64,000 nucleotides of DNA from Xylaria sp. FL1777. Taxonomy: Eukaryota; Ascomycota; Sordariomycetes; Xylariales; Xylariaceae. Position numbers and translations under genes: made by a program. Location: NCBI GenBank assembly GCA_022578965.1, contig MU400514.1, forward strand, positions 372,001 to 436,000, in the 5' to 3' direction. Positions 36,996 to 49,663 of this stretch are shown here, in pieces; position 1 is the first letter of the stretch; every line of letters starts with the position of its first letter. Under the pieces are notes generated by a model. The model was not told the DNA's origin. It did no database searches and worked only from the letters and a program-made list of their open reading frames with translations.

Positions 36996-38530
36996 ATGAA
37001 TCAGCTCCTCCTTGAACGATCGACCGGCGTAGTCGGGCCAAATGCATTTGCCAGGCTTCAGACCACGCGGCTGCTGACATCGTTCCAGCCATCGCCGCAG
37101 TATCGCTTCGATGGAGGCGAGCGAGGTGTTGCCGTCCACGATGGCGAGGCTTCTTCTTCCGACGCTGCTATGTCTATCTGGGCCCACCAAGCCGGAGTGA
37201 GCGCCTTGGCTCTGGAGCGTTTCGATGGGAGAATGTGAGTTTTCCCCTTTTCTTTTTACGTGCCTCCAGCAACTTGTCAGCCTTGGCTCTTCATCTATTC
37301 GTCCACTCTTCCACTCATTCATTTATTGACCATCGCAGCCTCGTTTCAGGTGGCTCCGATGCCTCAATCAAGCTCTGGGACCTTGAGCAATGTGGTAATC
37401 CATCGGGGCCACATACCTTCAACCCTGTCGGTACTATTCGCCCCTCGCCTCAAACCCACAAGTTTGGCATCACACACCTGTCGTTCTATCCCTTCGACTC
37501 GGCTGCTTTCATCTCTACATCATACGACCAAACCTTGAAGCTTTGGTCAACCGAAGACGCACGATTATCAGCTTCCTTTAGTCTTGGTTCCAAAATCTAC
37601 ACGCACACCATATCGCCCATTGCCTCTCATCTACTCGTAGCGTGCGGCACCCAGCACCCCACTGTTCGCCTGGTCGATTTGCGCTCTGGTTCTAGCATTC
37701 AGTCCTTGACAGGCCATGGAGGCGCTATTCTCGCGACATCCTGGTCGCCTCGACACGAGCATGTGTTGGCCACGGGCAGTGTAGATGGGACAGTTAGGAT
37801 CTGGGACATTCGAAGAGCGGGCGCCTTGATTGGCATGCTTGATCAGGAAGATAGTCTCGGGCTATATTACAATGGGCTACTGGGAAGCGACGGCAAGGTT
37901 AGGATGCGCGCTTCAGCGAAGGCCCATGCCGCGCCGGTGAATGGTCTCACATGGACGGATGATGGTAGCTATATCATCTCGGCTGGCCATGATAATCGCA
38001 TTCGCGTTTGGGATGCTGCCACCGGCCGGAATACTCTCGCTAGTTTTGGGCCTAGTATCAGGAATACCCAGCTGGCCAGCGCGACTATGTTTACGTCGCC
38101 TGTAGGCTTGACACATCCAGGCAGAGAGCTTTTATTTTGGCCAAATGAGACAGAGATTCTTGTCTGTGACTTGCATGACGGCCGCATTATTACGAGATTG
38201 CGTGGCACTGGTGCTGCAGTCGCTGGGGTCCGGTCCTCAAAAAAATCTGAGCGGTCTGTAAAGAATCGTATTTCGAGCATTGTATGGAGGGGTGCTGGCG
38301 GCACCGGCGGGTCTAGTGGTGTCGTCATGGGAGGGACTAACATGCCAGGGGCCATATTTAGTGCCCACCTCGACGGTCAGATCCGAGCCTGGACACCGCG
38401 GCTAGAGGCGACTGATGAAGATGCGGACGAAGATCTCACACCAGAGGTAGGTGGAGCCAAGGCCATGAAACGAAAGGCCCTTGACGATGTTTATAAGAGC
38501 CTAATGGGGCAGAAGATTACATTCACCTAA
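36996..38530 (+). CDS. WD40 protein of the CSA/ERCC8 (Rad28/Ckn1) type
   Basis: CSA-type proteins are substrate receptors of CUL4-DDB1 ubiquitin ligases in transcription-coupled nucleotide excision repair. Two exons, 36996-37234 and 37339-38530, flank a 104-nt intron (GTGAGT...GCAG) and give 476 aa. The opening MNQLLLERSTG, followed by a spacer and then IWAHQAGVSALALERFDGR|ILVSGGSDASIKLWDLE, matches the CSA-type N-terminus and first WD repeat. Further repeats end in TLKLWS, TVRLVDLRS, TVRIWDIRR and RIRVWDAA. The C-terminal part is longer than human CSA and has an acidic stretch (DEDADED) before a basic tail. The splice joins the WD repeat exactly. CSA assignment is from architecture and N-terminal sequence; another CUL4-associated WD40 factor is the alternative. 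Confidence 0.87.
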
Positions 38531-39131
38531 ATTTAGAATTCATCGAAATCTTCGAGAAGTAGTATAATTTTGTTTCCATCTTCTAAGGGTTCGAAAGCGT
38601 AGCGATCTGGCCCTTGGTGGACACTACATATGCTCTCTTAAAGAGACTCTACTTGATTTATGCTTACCTGCACTGAAACATCGTCGATGTAACCCTTCTA
38701 TAGAGTAACACAACGACGCCTCATCATGCCTCGGAAGTTAGGAATGCCATAGCTGAAACCATCACAGCTGCCAAGCTCGGTGTGCATCAGCCTCCCTCCT
38801 CAAAATCGTGAGTGGAAGGGGGAAAAAACCTCAATCTAGATGCGATTTGTCCACGCTCGAAGGCATCACACACACACATGCACACACGCACCACCTTGTA
38901 CTAGTACATATGAGCAGGTATCATGACACTCCTCGGCGCAAATAGCATATACCGACATTAAATCCGATGTTATACATACATATGTAGGCATATCAAACGT
39001 CTCACACCGAGTCCCGTCTCGCAGGGGGGTTTTTCGTGAGGATGAGGGTGAGGGTGAGGTTACATTTTGGTTGGGTTTGCATTCTGATTTGGTTGGTAAG
39101 CAGGGCCATGCTCGAGTTCCTCCTCTGGACA

Positions 39132-39203
39132 TACTGCGTAATGGCGGGACGCAGGGTAAGGCGAACAGTTCCCCCCTGGTACGATTTGTTTCCTTACTGC
39201 GTA
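39132..39203 (+). repeat. Two copies of the dispersed TACTGCGTA word
   Basis: Exact copies at 39132-39140 and 39195-39203. Two more lie at 40084-40092 and, inverted, at 40324-40332. Confidence 0.85.
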
Positions 39204-39402
39204 GATTCGTGGCTTGGGAAGACTTACCATACTGGAGAGTTGGTTGGTTAGCTGGTCGGTTGGTTCGTGCTGAGACGATAATAGTTATGCAGGCGACTTT
39301 ATTATTATCACTATTATTAAAGAATACGGGGATGGGTTAGCTCCCGTACTCCTTGTCACATGCCTATCAAAACGTAGATTGGTGTACATACGTTGGTGGC
39401 CA

Positions 39403-39456
39403 GTTAGTTAGTTAGTTTGTTAGTTAGTTAGTTTGTTAGTTAGTTAGTTGGTTGGT
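39403..39456. repeat. GTTA tetranucleotide array
   Basis: About 50 bases of GTTA units interrupted by two GTTT units and ending in GGTTGGTT. A simple microsatellite. Confidence 0.9.
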
Positions 39457-42400
39457 TCTTTTTCTTTCTCTCTCTTTCAGCCACTTCCTCTGGCTATACT
39501 AGGGATGCATGTATGTGTGTCCTAACGGATCTCCCGGAAGGAAGGGAGATTCTCGCAGCGTACGTGTAGTGTAGGTGTTCATGTAGAGCGAGATGGTCGC
39601 CGAAGTTACGTGTGTAGATACGTCGGGATGTACGTAGGCTGGTTGGTAAGTCAACTCGTCTGGTCCTTGTATGTAGGCTGACGGCATGCTCGCTTCCAAC
39701 GTCCCGTACATCTTGGCGAGTAGGAACAGAGATTCATACAAATAAATTACCGTGCGGGTAAGAGCGGCACAGCTTCTCCCTTGACAGTGTACCTAGTATT
39801 AGTTTCTTTCCTCTCGGGGTCTTTCGGCATCCATTCTCCTCTTGCGCCTTTATTGAGACCTTTGCGGTGTGAAAGGTCGATGAGACCTTCGTTTGACGAT
39901 CACGTGTATGCTGGGGGGGTCTGGACCGCAACTTGGTGTTGAGGGCTTATTATTGCGCCGTATTGCTGCAGCATGCTTTGTACTTCGGCAATGTAGGGAT
40001 GATGACCATGGTTGCCAGAAGGAGTATTAATGAACATGGACTTCCCCGGTTTTGGCAAAGACTTATCGAGATAAGTTATAATCTACTGCGTATTCCATAG
40101 GACGGCGGCTATTTCTGATAAGCACCGCCGCCTCATACATACCAGAAACGGCAAAATTAGTCTACGCCTTCGTCAGATGTGTACATGTAGGTCTTCGGTG
40201 TTAGGCTTCTCGCGAAACGGCGACGTTCTAGGCATACACATACTACGTCCTTACAGTATTGTCGCGAACAAAGAAGTAGTTTGTATATATTTGGTAGCGA
40301 CAGGAAGATTTCTTACCCCTACATACGCAGTATAGTTACCAGCTACCTGAAACATATTGCGCTGAGTCTCCGTGTAATCCGTGTTGTCTCGAAATAGAAG
40401 TTCAATCCGTGATGGTTGCATGCGTCAAGGCATGTTTTTGTTTGAGCTTTGCTGTCCTGCCTCTTTCTAGGCTGTATAGTCTCCTATGCCATTTGACTAT
40501 CATCTCATGTAAGTTGCCCTAAAAGACTGGGTTTTTAGTTGGTGACTTGTCTCTACTTTGGTAATTGCCTTCTTTTCTCTAGCGGTGTTTCCTGAGCTAT
40601 TGCTAGATGAAGAGTTATCCATAACTACCTCGTCTATTTCGAAGTTAAAGACTTGTACCTTTAACGTTCCATCTAATTGTATGTCTCTGTACTGATACAG
40701 TTAACCATGTCTAGGAACCCCAAGGATCCGAAGCTGAGATTAGATCACGGGGGTTCTTAGGATTCTTCTGTGCTAATTTGCCGTCATTTTCTATTCATGC
40801 AACAGAAGGTTTCCCCATGTTTCGGTTACATCCATGTCGCAAATGCGGTATGCGCGGCTTCGCTTTGAAATTATTATTGCTCTGCAACGACCCTTCTGTC
40901 CAGCCAACAGAGCGGGTTTTGGTTAGAAACCTGTGCATGGTTGGGCTCAATGCAGTAGCGTCTTCCCAGATCTGTGGTATGGATAAATGGAGACTAAAGA
41001 AAAGACCAGGTCGAAAATCCTTCGCACTTTTGTCCTCCGGGTTAGTACGGCAGGGGTCGACTTTGCAGTCGTCCACTAGGAACTACCTAGGTATACTAGT
41101 GTATGTCGAGCAGCAATGCCTGAGTTATATGTGCCCTTCTAAAACTTGGCGTGGGGATGATACACGCATTAGCGACGACAATCACTTATATCCGGGTCTT
41201 CGGGACCGTGGTCGGCGCAAAGGCACTCTCTTTCACATAGTAAAAAGAGGTTGGACAGAGGTCCAGTAAATGCAGCATGGGTGAGATCTTCGTCATCCTT
41301 ACCAATGTAGTAACCTCGGTGAATCGGTGACTGGGTTCATTTCTTACCAACATAACATGTTGGTTATGGTCTGATATTGCTGTTATTGATGATGGCCCTG
41401 GTCCTAACATACCGAGTCCACTACTCACAGGTCAGGTTGCCAGATTAGGTGCTACAGGGTAGCTAACCCCCGAGCTTACCCAGTCTAGCGGTTCCATGGG
41501 GTGACCCCCATATGCTCAGCGGCGCGGGATGCAGTATAGTGTAATAATAACATGACAGGGAGCATTTGAGACAGACAGAGATAGGTAGGGGTCCGTGGGG
41601 GCGGGTACCAAGCATTCAACATCCATAGGTATACAGTTACGGATGTATTTGGCATATCATTGTACGTTTTCATGCAACGGTCTGAAAACGTGCTATAGAT
41701 ATGGTAAGTAGTACATGTGCAGGGCGGTAGGTAACCAACTCATCATTGAAAACTTAGGGGTGGGTAGGAACTCGTGAAATCGACGATATCAAGTACCTAC
41801 CTAGGTATCCGATCTCATGGCGTCATTCTACCCTCGAAGCCAAAGGAAAGAAATAGACCGTCTGACATGATTACTAAAAACTCCTATCTACAGTCAGCGC
41901 GCGTGGTAGGAAAAACTGTCCGCTCTCGTATCAATAGTAACCAGGGCCAAAAACTACATACTCTAAGTGATTCCCATTGATATGGAAAATGGCTCATTGG
42001 CATAGCCACTCGCGTAGAACTTCGAAGAGCGTAACCACCATCGGCGCATAGTTGTCATATAGATTATACGCGATTTATATCGATGACTGGAACTTCGCGC
42101 CTACACTGTTCACAGGTGTTTGAAGGGGTAAATGTTGTTATGATGAGATGGGTGACGCGAGTTTCGTAGACCACTCTTGGTCTCAAGCATGTTCAACAAA
42201 GTACAAGGGCTAGTTATTGTGTATTATAGAAACATGTCATGGGAGATGAGTGAAATCTTATCACTACCCCTAGACGGTACCTATGTAATAAGCCTGTCGA
42301 AGAAACTCCTTCCCAGGCCTCTTACAGTTTCGATATTGGACAAACTGCAAGCGATGGTAAAATAGGCCGGTAATTCTAAAGAAGGGGCGTGCTTGACTGG

Positions 42401-45400
42401 ATATTATAATACATTCTGAATTATTAGAAGATAAGAGGGTAATTGATACTCTCCGTCGGAATAGGGGCAAAATGATTTGGCATAGTTATATAACTTCGTT
42501 CTCATTTCAAGGTATTGACATATTCAATAGGAAACAACTAGAAACCCCCAAATCTCCTGTGTTGGAAAATAGTATCTTATCACCACTTTTGTGAAGAAGT
42601 TCTTTATCACGGATGCCAAAAGAGAAATCTTATGAAACTAGGCATTTGATATAGCGTTACTAAATCATATGTTGACAGAATTTCATCATCTATCAGATCT
42701 TGGGGTCTAGCCTTTATGGGTAGTTGCCTCTCTATGAGCACCGAAAGGGGAAAAAAGACGCTGCAATGAATTCTGGGTTGTGTATGGTTCTGAGCCAGAT
42801 AATATTTAATCTATAAGGGGAAAAGCGTCTATCATGATCGTAAGAAAATGAATCGATGGCTGCATTATCTTTAAGGGGAAGCCATACTCTTACCTTGGGT
42901 TTAAAATTGATAAATCTTTGTGTTTTCCTGTGTTTAAACACCACACAAGCTAAAGTGTAACAATATATATACTTACAAGACGTGTGGAACCAGTATCAGC
43001 ACGGTGTATCCCATAGTATAGATGGTGTTTTCTTTCTTCGTCGGGTATTCTTCCAGCGCGTTCCTTGTTATCATGCTAGACGAGTCGTAATACCCAAGGG
43101 CCCAGTTGGACAGTCTAATGTAAGCTCCACGCTACAGAACACTTTTATTTAGAGTTGGTACTCTTCAAGGCCTGTATTCAGAACATGTCCTTATCATCGA
43201 ATTTTTAAAAGTGTTCGTTATATCTGGCTTCTTGAGTCACGTCTGGTTTCACGTATGGTTTCTGGCAGTTTGCCATTACGGCCACTTCCCATATGATAAT
43301 ATAGCCATGGGGGAGAAGAATTCTGCATACATAGTTCTGATCCCCTTTTGTTGGTAAAATCTTGTCAACTTGGTAGGTAAAAAACATTATATCATAATCT
43401 ACCTTGGCAGGTGCTTTGGTAAATCAAACAGCGCTAGGGTAGGTTCTGCGATAAATACGGGATAAGCACTCTTTGTGGGGAGGAGTTGAAGGGATATAGA
43501 GGATAGTCGACCGTAGTAGGAAATCAAAGGCGAGGCTCCTCCTCGAGACGATAGCGAGACTATTCTTCAATAATGTCATTGCAGAGCTCTCAAACTATGT
43601 CTTGCCTATATATAGAAAACAGAAATCCTGAATAAACGCAAAGTTTTCGATTATATACATCCGCTTCATAAGAGCCTGCTCCCACAAATAATCCAAGGAC
43701 CTGGGGAAAGTAAGGTGGCTAAAAGCACCTTAATAACTTAGATCCTTGTATTGCTATTGTATAGACCGAGACCTAACGTGTGTATTGTTGTAGTGGTAGT
43801 AATAGGAGCTAGATTTAAGTAAATTATAATAAAGACTATGATATATGGCCGGATCGTCTCATTGGAAACAATCATTAATATAGTTATATCTCAAGTTGCA
43901 GATGAGTGCAATGGAGTACTGCGTGGAAGGTTGATTTGCTGGAAGTTGGGCCCTAGGATGAGAATAATTTACGATGCTTCGAACATATGCTCGGCGAGAT
44001 CTCAGGGCCTTATTGTTGTCTAGAGTGCAGGCAAATCCACATGTTCATTTTAGAGCGAATATTTTCATCTTCAGCCTACATAGGTGTATTCAACAAGAAG
44101 ATCGATGGACACTCCCCTGTGAAAGACGTACGGTTTAAATTAACATTCGCAGTCGTCGTTGCTTCATCAACTTAGGGTAGCTTGTCGTAGGGAAGCGCCA
44201 ATAATAGAGTGCGTAACAACCTTCGTAGAACATTGGTTGCAGACTGCTATTTGATGGATGGAAGGTATTTACGGCGACTGATGGCTATCACTCAGCTCCT
44301 AATTATCAAACCACACGCGTCGAGATGTTGTATGGTAACCTTTGGCGGGTTGGTATTGTACAAGAATTTGGCCTTAAGCCGGTTTAGAATTGTCTTACGC
44401 CTAGAACGTTAGTCAATCAAAGTTTTTCCTGAATGATATTCCAACTTAACATTTCCCAAATCCTTCCCAGGCTTGCCCTCTCGCGGCGTGTAGACATCAA
44501 GGAGTCATATGTGGCGTTCTGCACACCATCTCACATATTGAGTGAATATTTCGTTCTGGGCCGTGTTGAATACTTCAAGACGTTCGACATGATTCGTCTT
44601 GTGTGGTTGACCTAGAGCATCCGTTAGGGGGCAGTTGCATTCGTAGCTAGAATCTCCTCCTATTATTGACAACTTGACATACAAATTGTGAAATGTGTCT
44701 ACGATCAGGCTTGGGGGAAGTTATCAAATGTAAATAAATAGTCGGCGGAGTTTCAAACAGACGATTAGCTGGTGCATGTATCGTGCTGTAATTGGGTATT
44801 TAATTTTTTTAGAACTTCTACTTAATACGATACCCCCTATCGCCCAACACTCATAAAATCCTCACGCCCATCATGCTATAGTTCGTTGTGTGTTAGTGTT
44901 CGACCCGAACAGCCATATCACTCGCCCGTTGAGATTAACTTGGCCTTGGTTGGTAGACTGGGAATTCCACCAAATCTAATTGTACATTGATGAACAAACT
45001 GCAGGCTTTGTAGGCCCAGCGGCCCAGCCATTTTGATGATATTATGCCACTCCTCTCGCAACGATTCCGGTCTCCAAAGCAAGGATGCTTGCTTCCTATA
45101 CGAGAATCTAAATGAACACAACCTCTGTGGGATATACCACCATAGTAGGGTTGAGGATAGGGTGCAGGGACGAGTCGTCGGGGGGCGAAAGCTCAAGATT
45201 TGCACAATGTGTCTCTGTTGGTGACTACAGAGTATCTCGGTGCTCTCCTGCTGACCTCTAAGACATTTACGGCACTGTTAATGAGAAGCAGTGTCTGTCT
45301 GAAATAGTGAATCGAGGTAGACAGCATACGTTGGCGCGAAATTTTTTCTTGTCTATCCACAAAGTTTGGGTCAACTGAAACCGGATGTTCGTATTCGTAT

Positions 45401-45633
45401 ATGACCACGTAGTATGTTGGGGCATGCCATAAGAAATGCGTGGGAAACCACGTGAAAAGAAGATGCAATAAGCAGCAGCATGCCCATGGTCGTAGTTCCG
45501 TGGAACCAATGTTATAAGTCGTTTCTCGGTAACGTCTTGTTTTGGTAGTACAATCGATAGTATAGCAGAGCCCGCCAAGGTCGACGATCAAGATCTGGAA
45601 GGGCCATATCTTGTTCCAAACGGCCATGGTAGA

Positions 45634-46460
45634 TTAGTACGGTGCGAAGCCACCATGGCCTCTGCCCCTGTATCCGCCACGATATCCGCCCCGAGGAGCA
45701 TAACCACCTCTTCCATAGAAACCTCTTCCAAATCCTCCCCTCCCACGTCCACGTCCACGACTCATGCCCGGTATGTTGGTACGCTTTGGCGTAACCTTGA
45801 TATTCCGGCCCTTTAGGACACTGTCGTTGAGGACTAGAGCTTGCGCAACGAGACTGGGCTCAGTAAACTCAACGTAGGCATACCTGTAATTCGACGATTA
45901 GTCTCAGTGTGGCGTCGCCGTGGCACGTGCTACCAGCTGCTAGCAGGCCAAGGACAAATAGCAAGGGTAAGGAGGGAGAAGGGGGAAAAGCGACTGAGAG
46001 ACAGGGAGAACGAGTACCCTTTGGGTTGACCAGTGAACTTATCTAGCAGAATGGTCACTCGGTTTATGGAGCCGCAGCTCTGGAAGTGGGCCTGAATCTC
46101 CTCGGGAGAGACGGAATAGTCCACATTGCCGACGAAGATGCTGCGGCTGTCGACATCGTTACGGTCGTCTGACGCTTCCTGGTTCCTCTCCTCGAGGGCA
46201 GCGTGCATCTCGCGCAGCTTGGCGGCCTCCTGCTCCATCTCGGCAACGCGGCGCTTCATAGCTGATATCTCTTCCTGTTCGATAATCAGTCGAGGGTTAG
46301 CCGACCAGATCGCGTCAACTTGTTCTGGCGTTCGGGGTGTCCAGTTCTCTTGGCTGCACCACAGGGGCCATGGGGGAGGGCGCACCTCATCGTTGCCCTC
46401 TTCTGCGACGAGGGGATCTTCGTTGGCGACATCGCGGTCTTTATGGGCGGTATCTGACAT
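45634..46460 (-). CDS. pab2: Nuclear poly(A)-binding protein, Pab2/PABPN1 type
   Basis: Pab2-type proteins bind poly(A) tails in the nucleus and link polyadenylation to exosome-mediated RNA processing. Three exons: 46386-46460, 46018-46274 and 45634-45883, giving 193 aa. The order of parts is an acidic N-terminus (residues 1-25), a coiled-coil (26-57, [20 protein letters not shown]), an RRM at about 70-146 with RNP2 SIFVGNVD and RNP1 KGYAYVEF, and an RGG/RGR-rich tail ([12 protein letters not shown] and YRGGYRGRG). Such tails are typically arginine-methylated. Intron 2 (134 nt) is required, since reading through it destroys RNP1. Intron 1 (111 nt, donor GTGCGC, branch CTAAC, acceptor ACAG) is in frame and stop-free, so its retention would add 37 residues. 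I favour splicing because the acidic region then meets the coiled coil directly, as in relatives. Confidence 0.93.
46275..46385 (-). other. In-frame, stop-free intron of pab2
   Basis: Length is 111 nt, exactly 37 codons without a stop. It begins GTGCGC, has GGCTAACCC about 20 nt before the end, and finishes CGAACAG. The encoded peptide ([15 protein letters not shown] and onward) is Trp/Pro-rich and unlike the charged sequence on both sides, as expected for intron DNA. Confidence 0.75.
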
Positions 46461-46846
46461 GACCGAAGATGTGTCCCTTGGCTGTGCGCAAACATTGGAC
46501 AGTTAGCCATTGAAACGCTGTTGACTCCGGGCATCAGGCTGTGAAGTCTGGCAGAGCGCGTGTTGGTGTTATGCCCACGTCACCGCGCACATGGGGAACA
46601 AAAGAGAGCGGGAGCAAGGATAAAGGAGCGAGAGAAAGGCGAATGCAGCTGCCGTTGCTTACCTGACGTGTATCTATATATTGCACCTAGTATTATACTC
46701 TCTGCTGCCTACTGCCCAAGAGTCGGGAGAAGTCCGATAGATGGGCGGGTAGGCGACCTGGGGGAGATTTCGACAGCCGAGAAGCTAGCGCAGCAAAACA
46801 CGGCTCGGCAGGCAGAGGAAAAAAGGGTTAGGTAAGCAGGGACAGG

Positions 46847-46888
46847 GAGGTTGGAGGATTGGAGGTTTGGAGGTTTGGAGGTTTGGCG
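46847..46888. repeat. GGAGGTTT-type tandem repeat
   Basis: Five GGAGGTT/GGAGGATT/GGAGGTTT units lie in a row, about 390-430 bp upstream of the pab2 ATG. Confidence 0.8.
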
Positions 46889-47065
46889 GATATGAGTTGA
46901 TTGTGGTAGGAAGGGAGGCTGACGATATGAGGAGGTGAAAGGCGGCCTTGAATGCTGGAATGGTGAAATGCTGAATGCCAAGGTAAATCTTGCATAATTG
47001 CCTTAAATCACCTGGGGAGGTAAGGCTGTCTGCCTGTCAATAGGCTATGACCACAGCTACCTACC

Positions 47066-47396
47066 TACCTAGGTAGGTATACAGCTTTGACCAGTGTACC
47101 GGTACCGACGGCACCTGGGTGTCTCTAGCGCTACTGCACTTACAGAGCCCAGGCATGCTAAGATGCTAAGACCTCCTTGTGGAAGCAGGCAGATAAGGTA
47201 GGCCGGTACCTTAGTTGTAGGTGTAAACGCCTAGCATTTTTGAGTACCTTCATATAATGCTCAGCATCCGTTGAGGTAGGCATGTGCGAGAGCTATATGT
47301 ACTAAGTACTTATACATACTAAGTAGAGTAGTAGTTACGTAACCCAGACACAGAGAGCTCAGTACCTACAACATTTCGAGCTTACATACCTAGGTA
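47066..47396. repeat. Two TACCTAGGTA palindromes
   Basis: Exact copies at 47066-47075 (inside CTACCTACCTAGGTAGGTAT) and 47387-47396 (inside CATACCTAGGTATG, a 14-bp perfect palindrome). They are members of the dispersed family described in the findings. Confidence 0.85.
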
Positions 47397-49495
47397 TGTA
47401 AGTATCTTGTAAGTAAATCCTTAAATGATTTAGAGGAATCATATTGTAACATTGATATAGAAATCCTTCAATGTATTCTGTGGTATTGGCTTCAAAATTG
47501 GCATGTTGATGAAGACTAAGACTCCTCTCTTCATGGATGGGTTGAACAGACACGCCCACGTGGAGAAGGTTGGTTGGGCAAATTCTCTGCTTTTTGTTTT
47601 TTTCACATCATACGAGATTCTATACTATGAGTGGACGTATGAGTAGTAGCCCTCGTCTTTGTATAAGTTGCAGAAGGAATTTAAACCAGCGAGTTGAAGG
47701 CGAGGCGGCAATGCCTAGCCGGTGATATAAACAGACTGAACGCTCAGTCATGGACTGAGGTGAACTTAGACCTCACCGGCGAAGTGGACAAAATCTCATT
47801 GATACAGAATATATACCGTGAAGAGATATGGTTAAAAGCACAGCTGGGCCGCCTCTAATCATTTTATCATCTGCAAGCAAGTATCGAACAGAAGGATTTG
47901 TCGAAAAGGGGATATAATTTAGTCATCGGAGTTGTCCTTTCGCAAAATCACTAAGGTAATGATCCTACATTAAATGCTACTACTAAAGGTATCTAAAATC
48001 ACCGGTCAGGATTGATCTTATGAAATGACCACCCCTGCGTGCAAGCAGACTCCAATCTAATAGCAAGAAAATCGAGGTAACTTAGGTTACTCTGATGCTA
48101 CGTACCCTGATGCTATAACTGAACGAAGTAGATTAACATAGACACGACATGGTTTCTTGCCTGGTGTTTGGGATGCTTCATTACGTCAAGACAGTAGGTT
48201 GTTAGCGGCCTAGAGCTGGGTAATCAATAGACTCCACGTGCCTATATCTGTAGGGGTTTCTGCCACATAATAGCCTGTCTAGTCCATACGACATTGCCAG
48301 TTGCACAGACCTAATGATTACTCATGGCTCAATACCAGATGGTCGTATTTCCACACATCGCCTTGCCCTGTTGCCTTGTCTTGGAAAGTGGTTCACTTGT
48401 GGCTTACGACATACTTGCAGGATAATCTTTGTAGACTTTGAGAGTTGATACCAGCTGTCTCGTAAGTCGGACGAGAATGTATCTGTTGTCTCATGGTGGT
48501 AGCGTCGAGTTGAGTCGGTTTCTGCAAAGAATATTCAAAGACGACGGCGACTTACAGCAACACGCGAGCCGAGGGGTGAGAAAAGAGCATTTCTCCTAGT
48601 ATCACGCGCTTCATAGTAAATAAATAGCCGAGTCAGTCGTCTTCCTCGTAAGATCCCTGTGGCGTGATATCCACCGGCTGTGCGAGAACCGAGGAAACTG
48701 TAATTGGGTTGGCTGTGGTCGGACTTAGATATAAAGTTAAGGCATCTTCATCGTTGTATCCCTAGGATGTACGGGGTGTTCTGATACGTCCAGTCATCAG
48801 TAGGGGGATGAGACCGGACGTTTTATGAATTCCTGAGACGGACGGGGCTGGCCAACTTAATATTGTAATTCGGCATGCTAATCGGATGAACCCAGAATGC
48901 AGATGGGATGTGACAGGGTAAGTGGCTTGGATGCCGAGACGGAGAGTCTGACGAATGAAGATAGTTTCGTTAGATGACATGGTGTGCAGGTCTAATAGCT
49001 GTAACAGATACCATGCTGGAGATCCTGGTTGCAGATCCTCCGACACGCAGTCGCCCAACATTGCGTTGCGTAGGTCTGAACTATAGCCACGAGACCAGCA
49101 GACTGCTACCTAGGTAGTTGGGTGTTGGAGCTTGGAAGTGGTAGATGTAGGTCTCGTAGATGGTTTAGCGGATATATCTAGATGCTATAACCAAGCGGGC
49201 GCCAGTGTTTTATGTAGACTATGCCGAGTTTTACCGTAAATGAAGACGTTTCGATGATCGCAGAGGATCGCAGTCAGATCATGGAGATAGGCTGACGTAA
49301 ATATCTTCAAACAAGCTGGTTTGAGAACTTTCACAGGGGATATTGCACGTGTCGCATGATCTTGGCATCCAGGTTAGGTCGCCGGGGTCGTCGGGGTCGT
49401 GCGGTTTCAGAACACGACTCTAGACCCCCAGCCCCTATTCGGATACTTGGCAGCGCCCGTCAAGACGATGAGCAGCATGGGATTTTGCAATCCCT

Positions 49496-49503
49496 TATAT
49501 AAA
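49496..49503 (+). promoter_or_regulatory. TATA box-like sequence
   Basis: TATATAAA lies 161 bp before the ATG of the small secreted-protein gene. The position is reasonable for a fungal TATA element with a leader of about 100 nt. Confidence 0.5.
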
Positions 49504-49663
49504 GAGCATTGGGTAGATCGTTGCTCGTCGCAGATCGCGGACCGAACATCCAGCTAACCAGTTTCGTCCACCCATATTCACTGCTCAGCTTCTGGATTCT
49601 CCCCATCACAGACAAATACATATGCCTGTCTAAGTCCCTGCGCATACTCAAACCTTGATCAAC

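Larger units (their letters stand above)
38531..45633. other. Gene-poor stretch, 7.1 kb
   Basis: No supported gene. The first 1.5 kb holds simple repeats (GTTA array at 39403-39456) and five TACTGCGTA copies between 39132 and 40332. TACCTAGGTA occurs at 41084-41093 and 41798-41807. The section from about 41700 to 44900 is AT-rich with only short, broken frames on both strands. Some minus-strand segments near 44300-44600 look vaguely coding but carry stops, so a decayed element is possible but unproven. Confidence 0.5.
46461..49663. other. Intergenic stretch, 3.2 kb
   Basis: No supported gene. It holds a GGAGGTTT-type repeat (46847-46888), TACCTAGGTA palindromes at 47066-47075, 47387-47396 and 49107-49116, and AT-rich DNA from about 47600 to 48100. 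A small inverted repeat (TCAGTC-ATG-GACTGA) lies near 47746-47760. The last 200 bp should hold the promoter of the secreted-protein gene. Confidence 0.5.

Noticed and set aside
36792..37322. 176-codon minus-strand frame
   Set aside because: Overlaps exon 1 and the intron of the CSA-like gene on the opposite strand and has no motif of its own.
40778..41269. 163-codon plus-strand frame
   Set aside because: No recognisable motif, no splice support, contains a TACCTAGGTA palindrome of the noncoding family, and opposing frames of similar length exist.
45193..45627. 144-codon minus-strand frame directly after pab2
   Set aside because: Falls in the expected 3' UTR/downstream region, starts at a frame-chance ATG, and has no motif.
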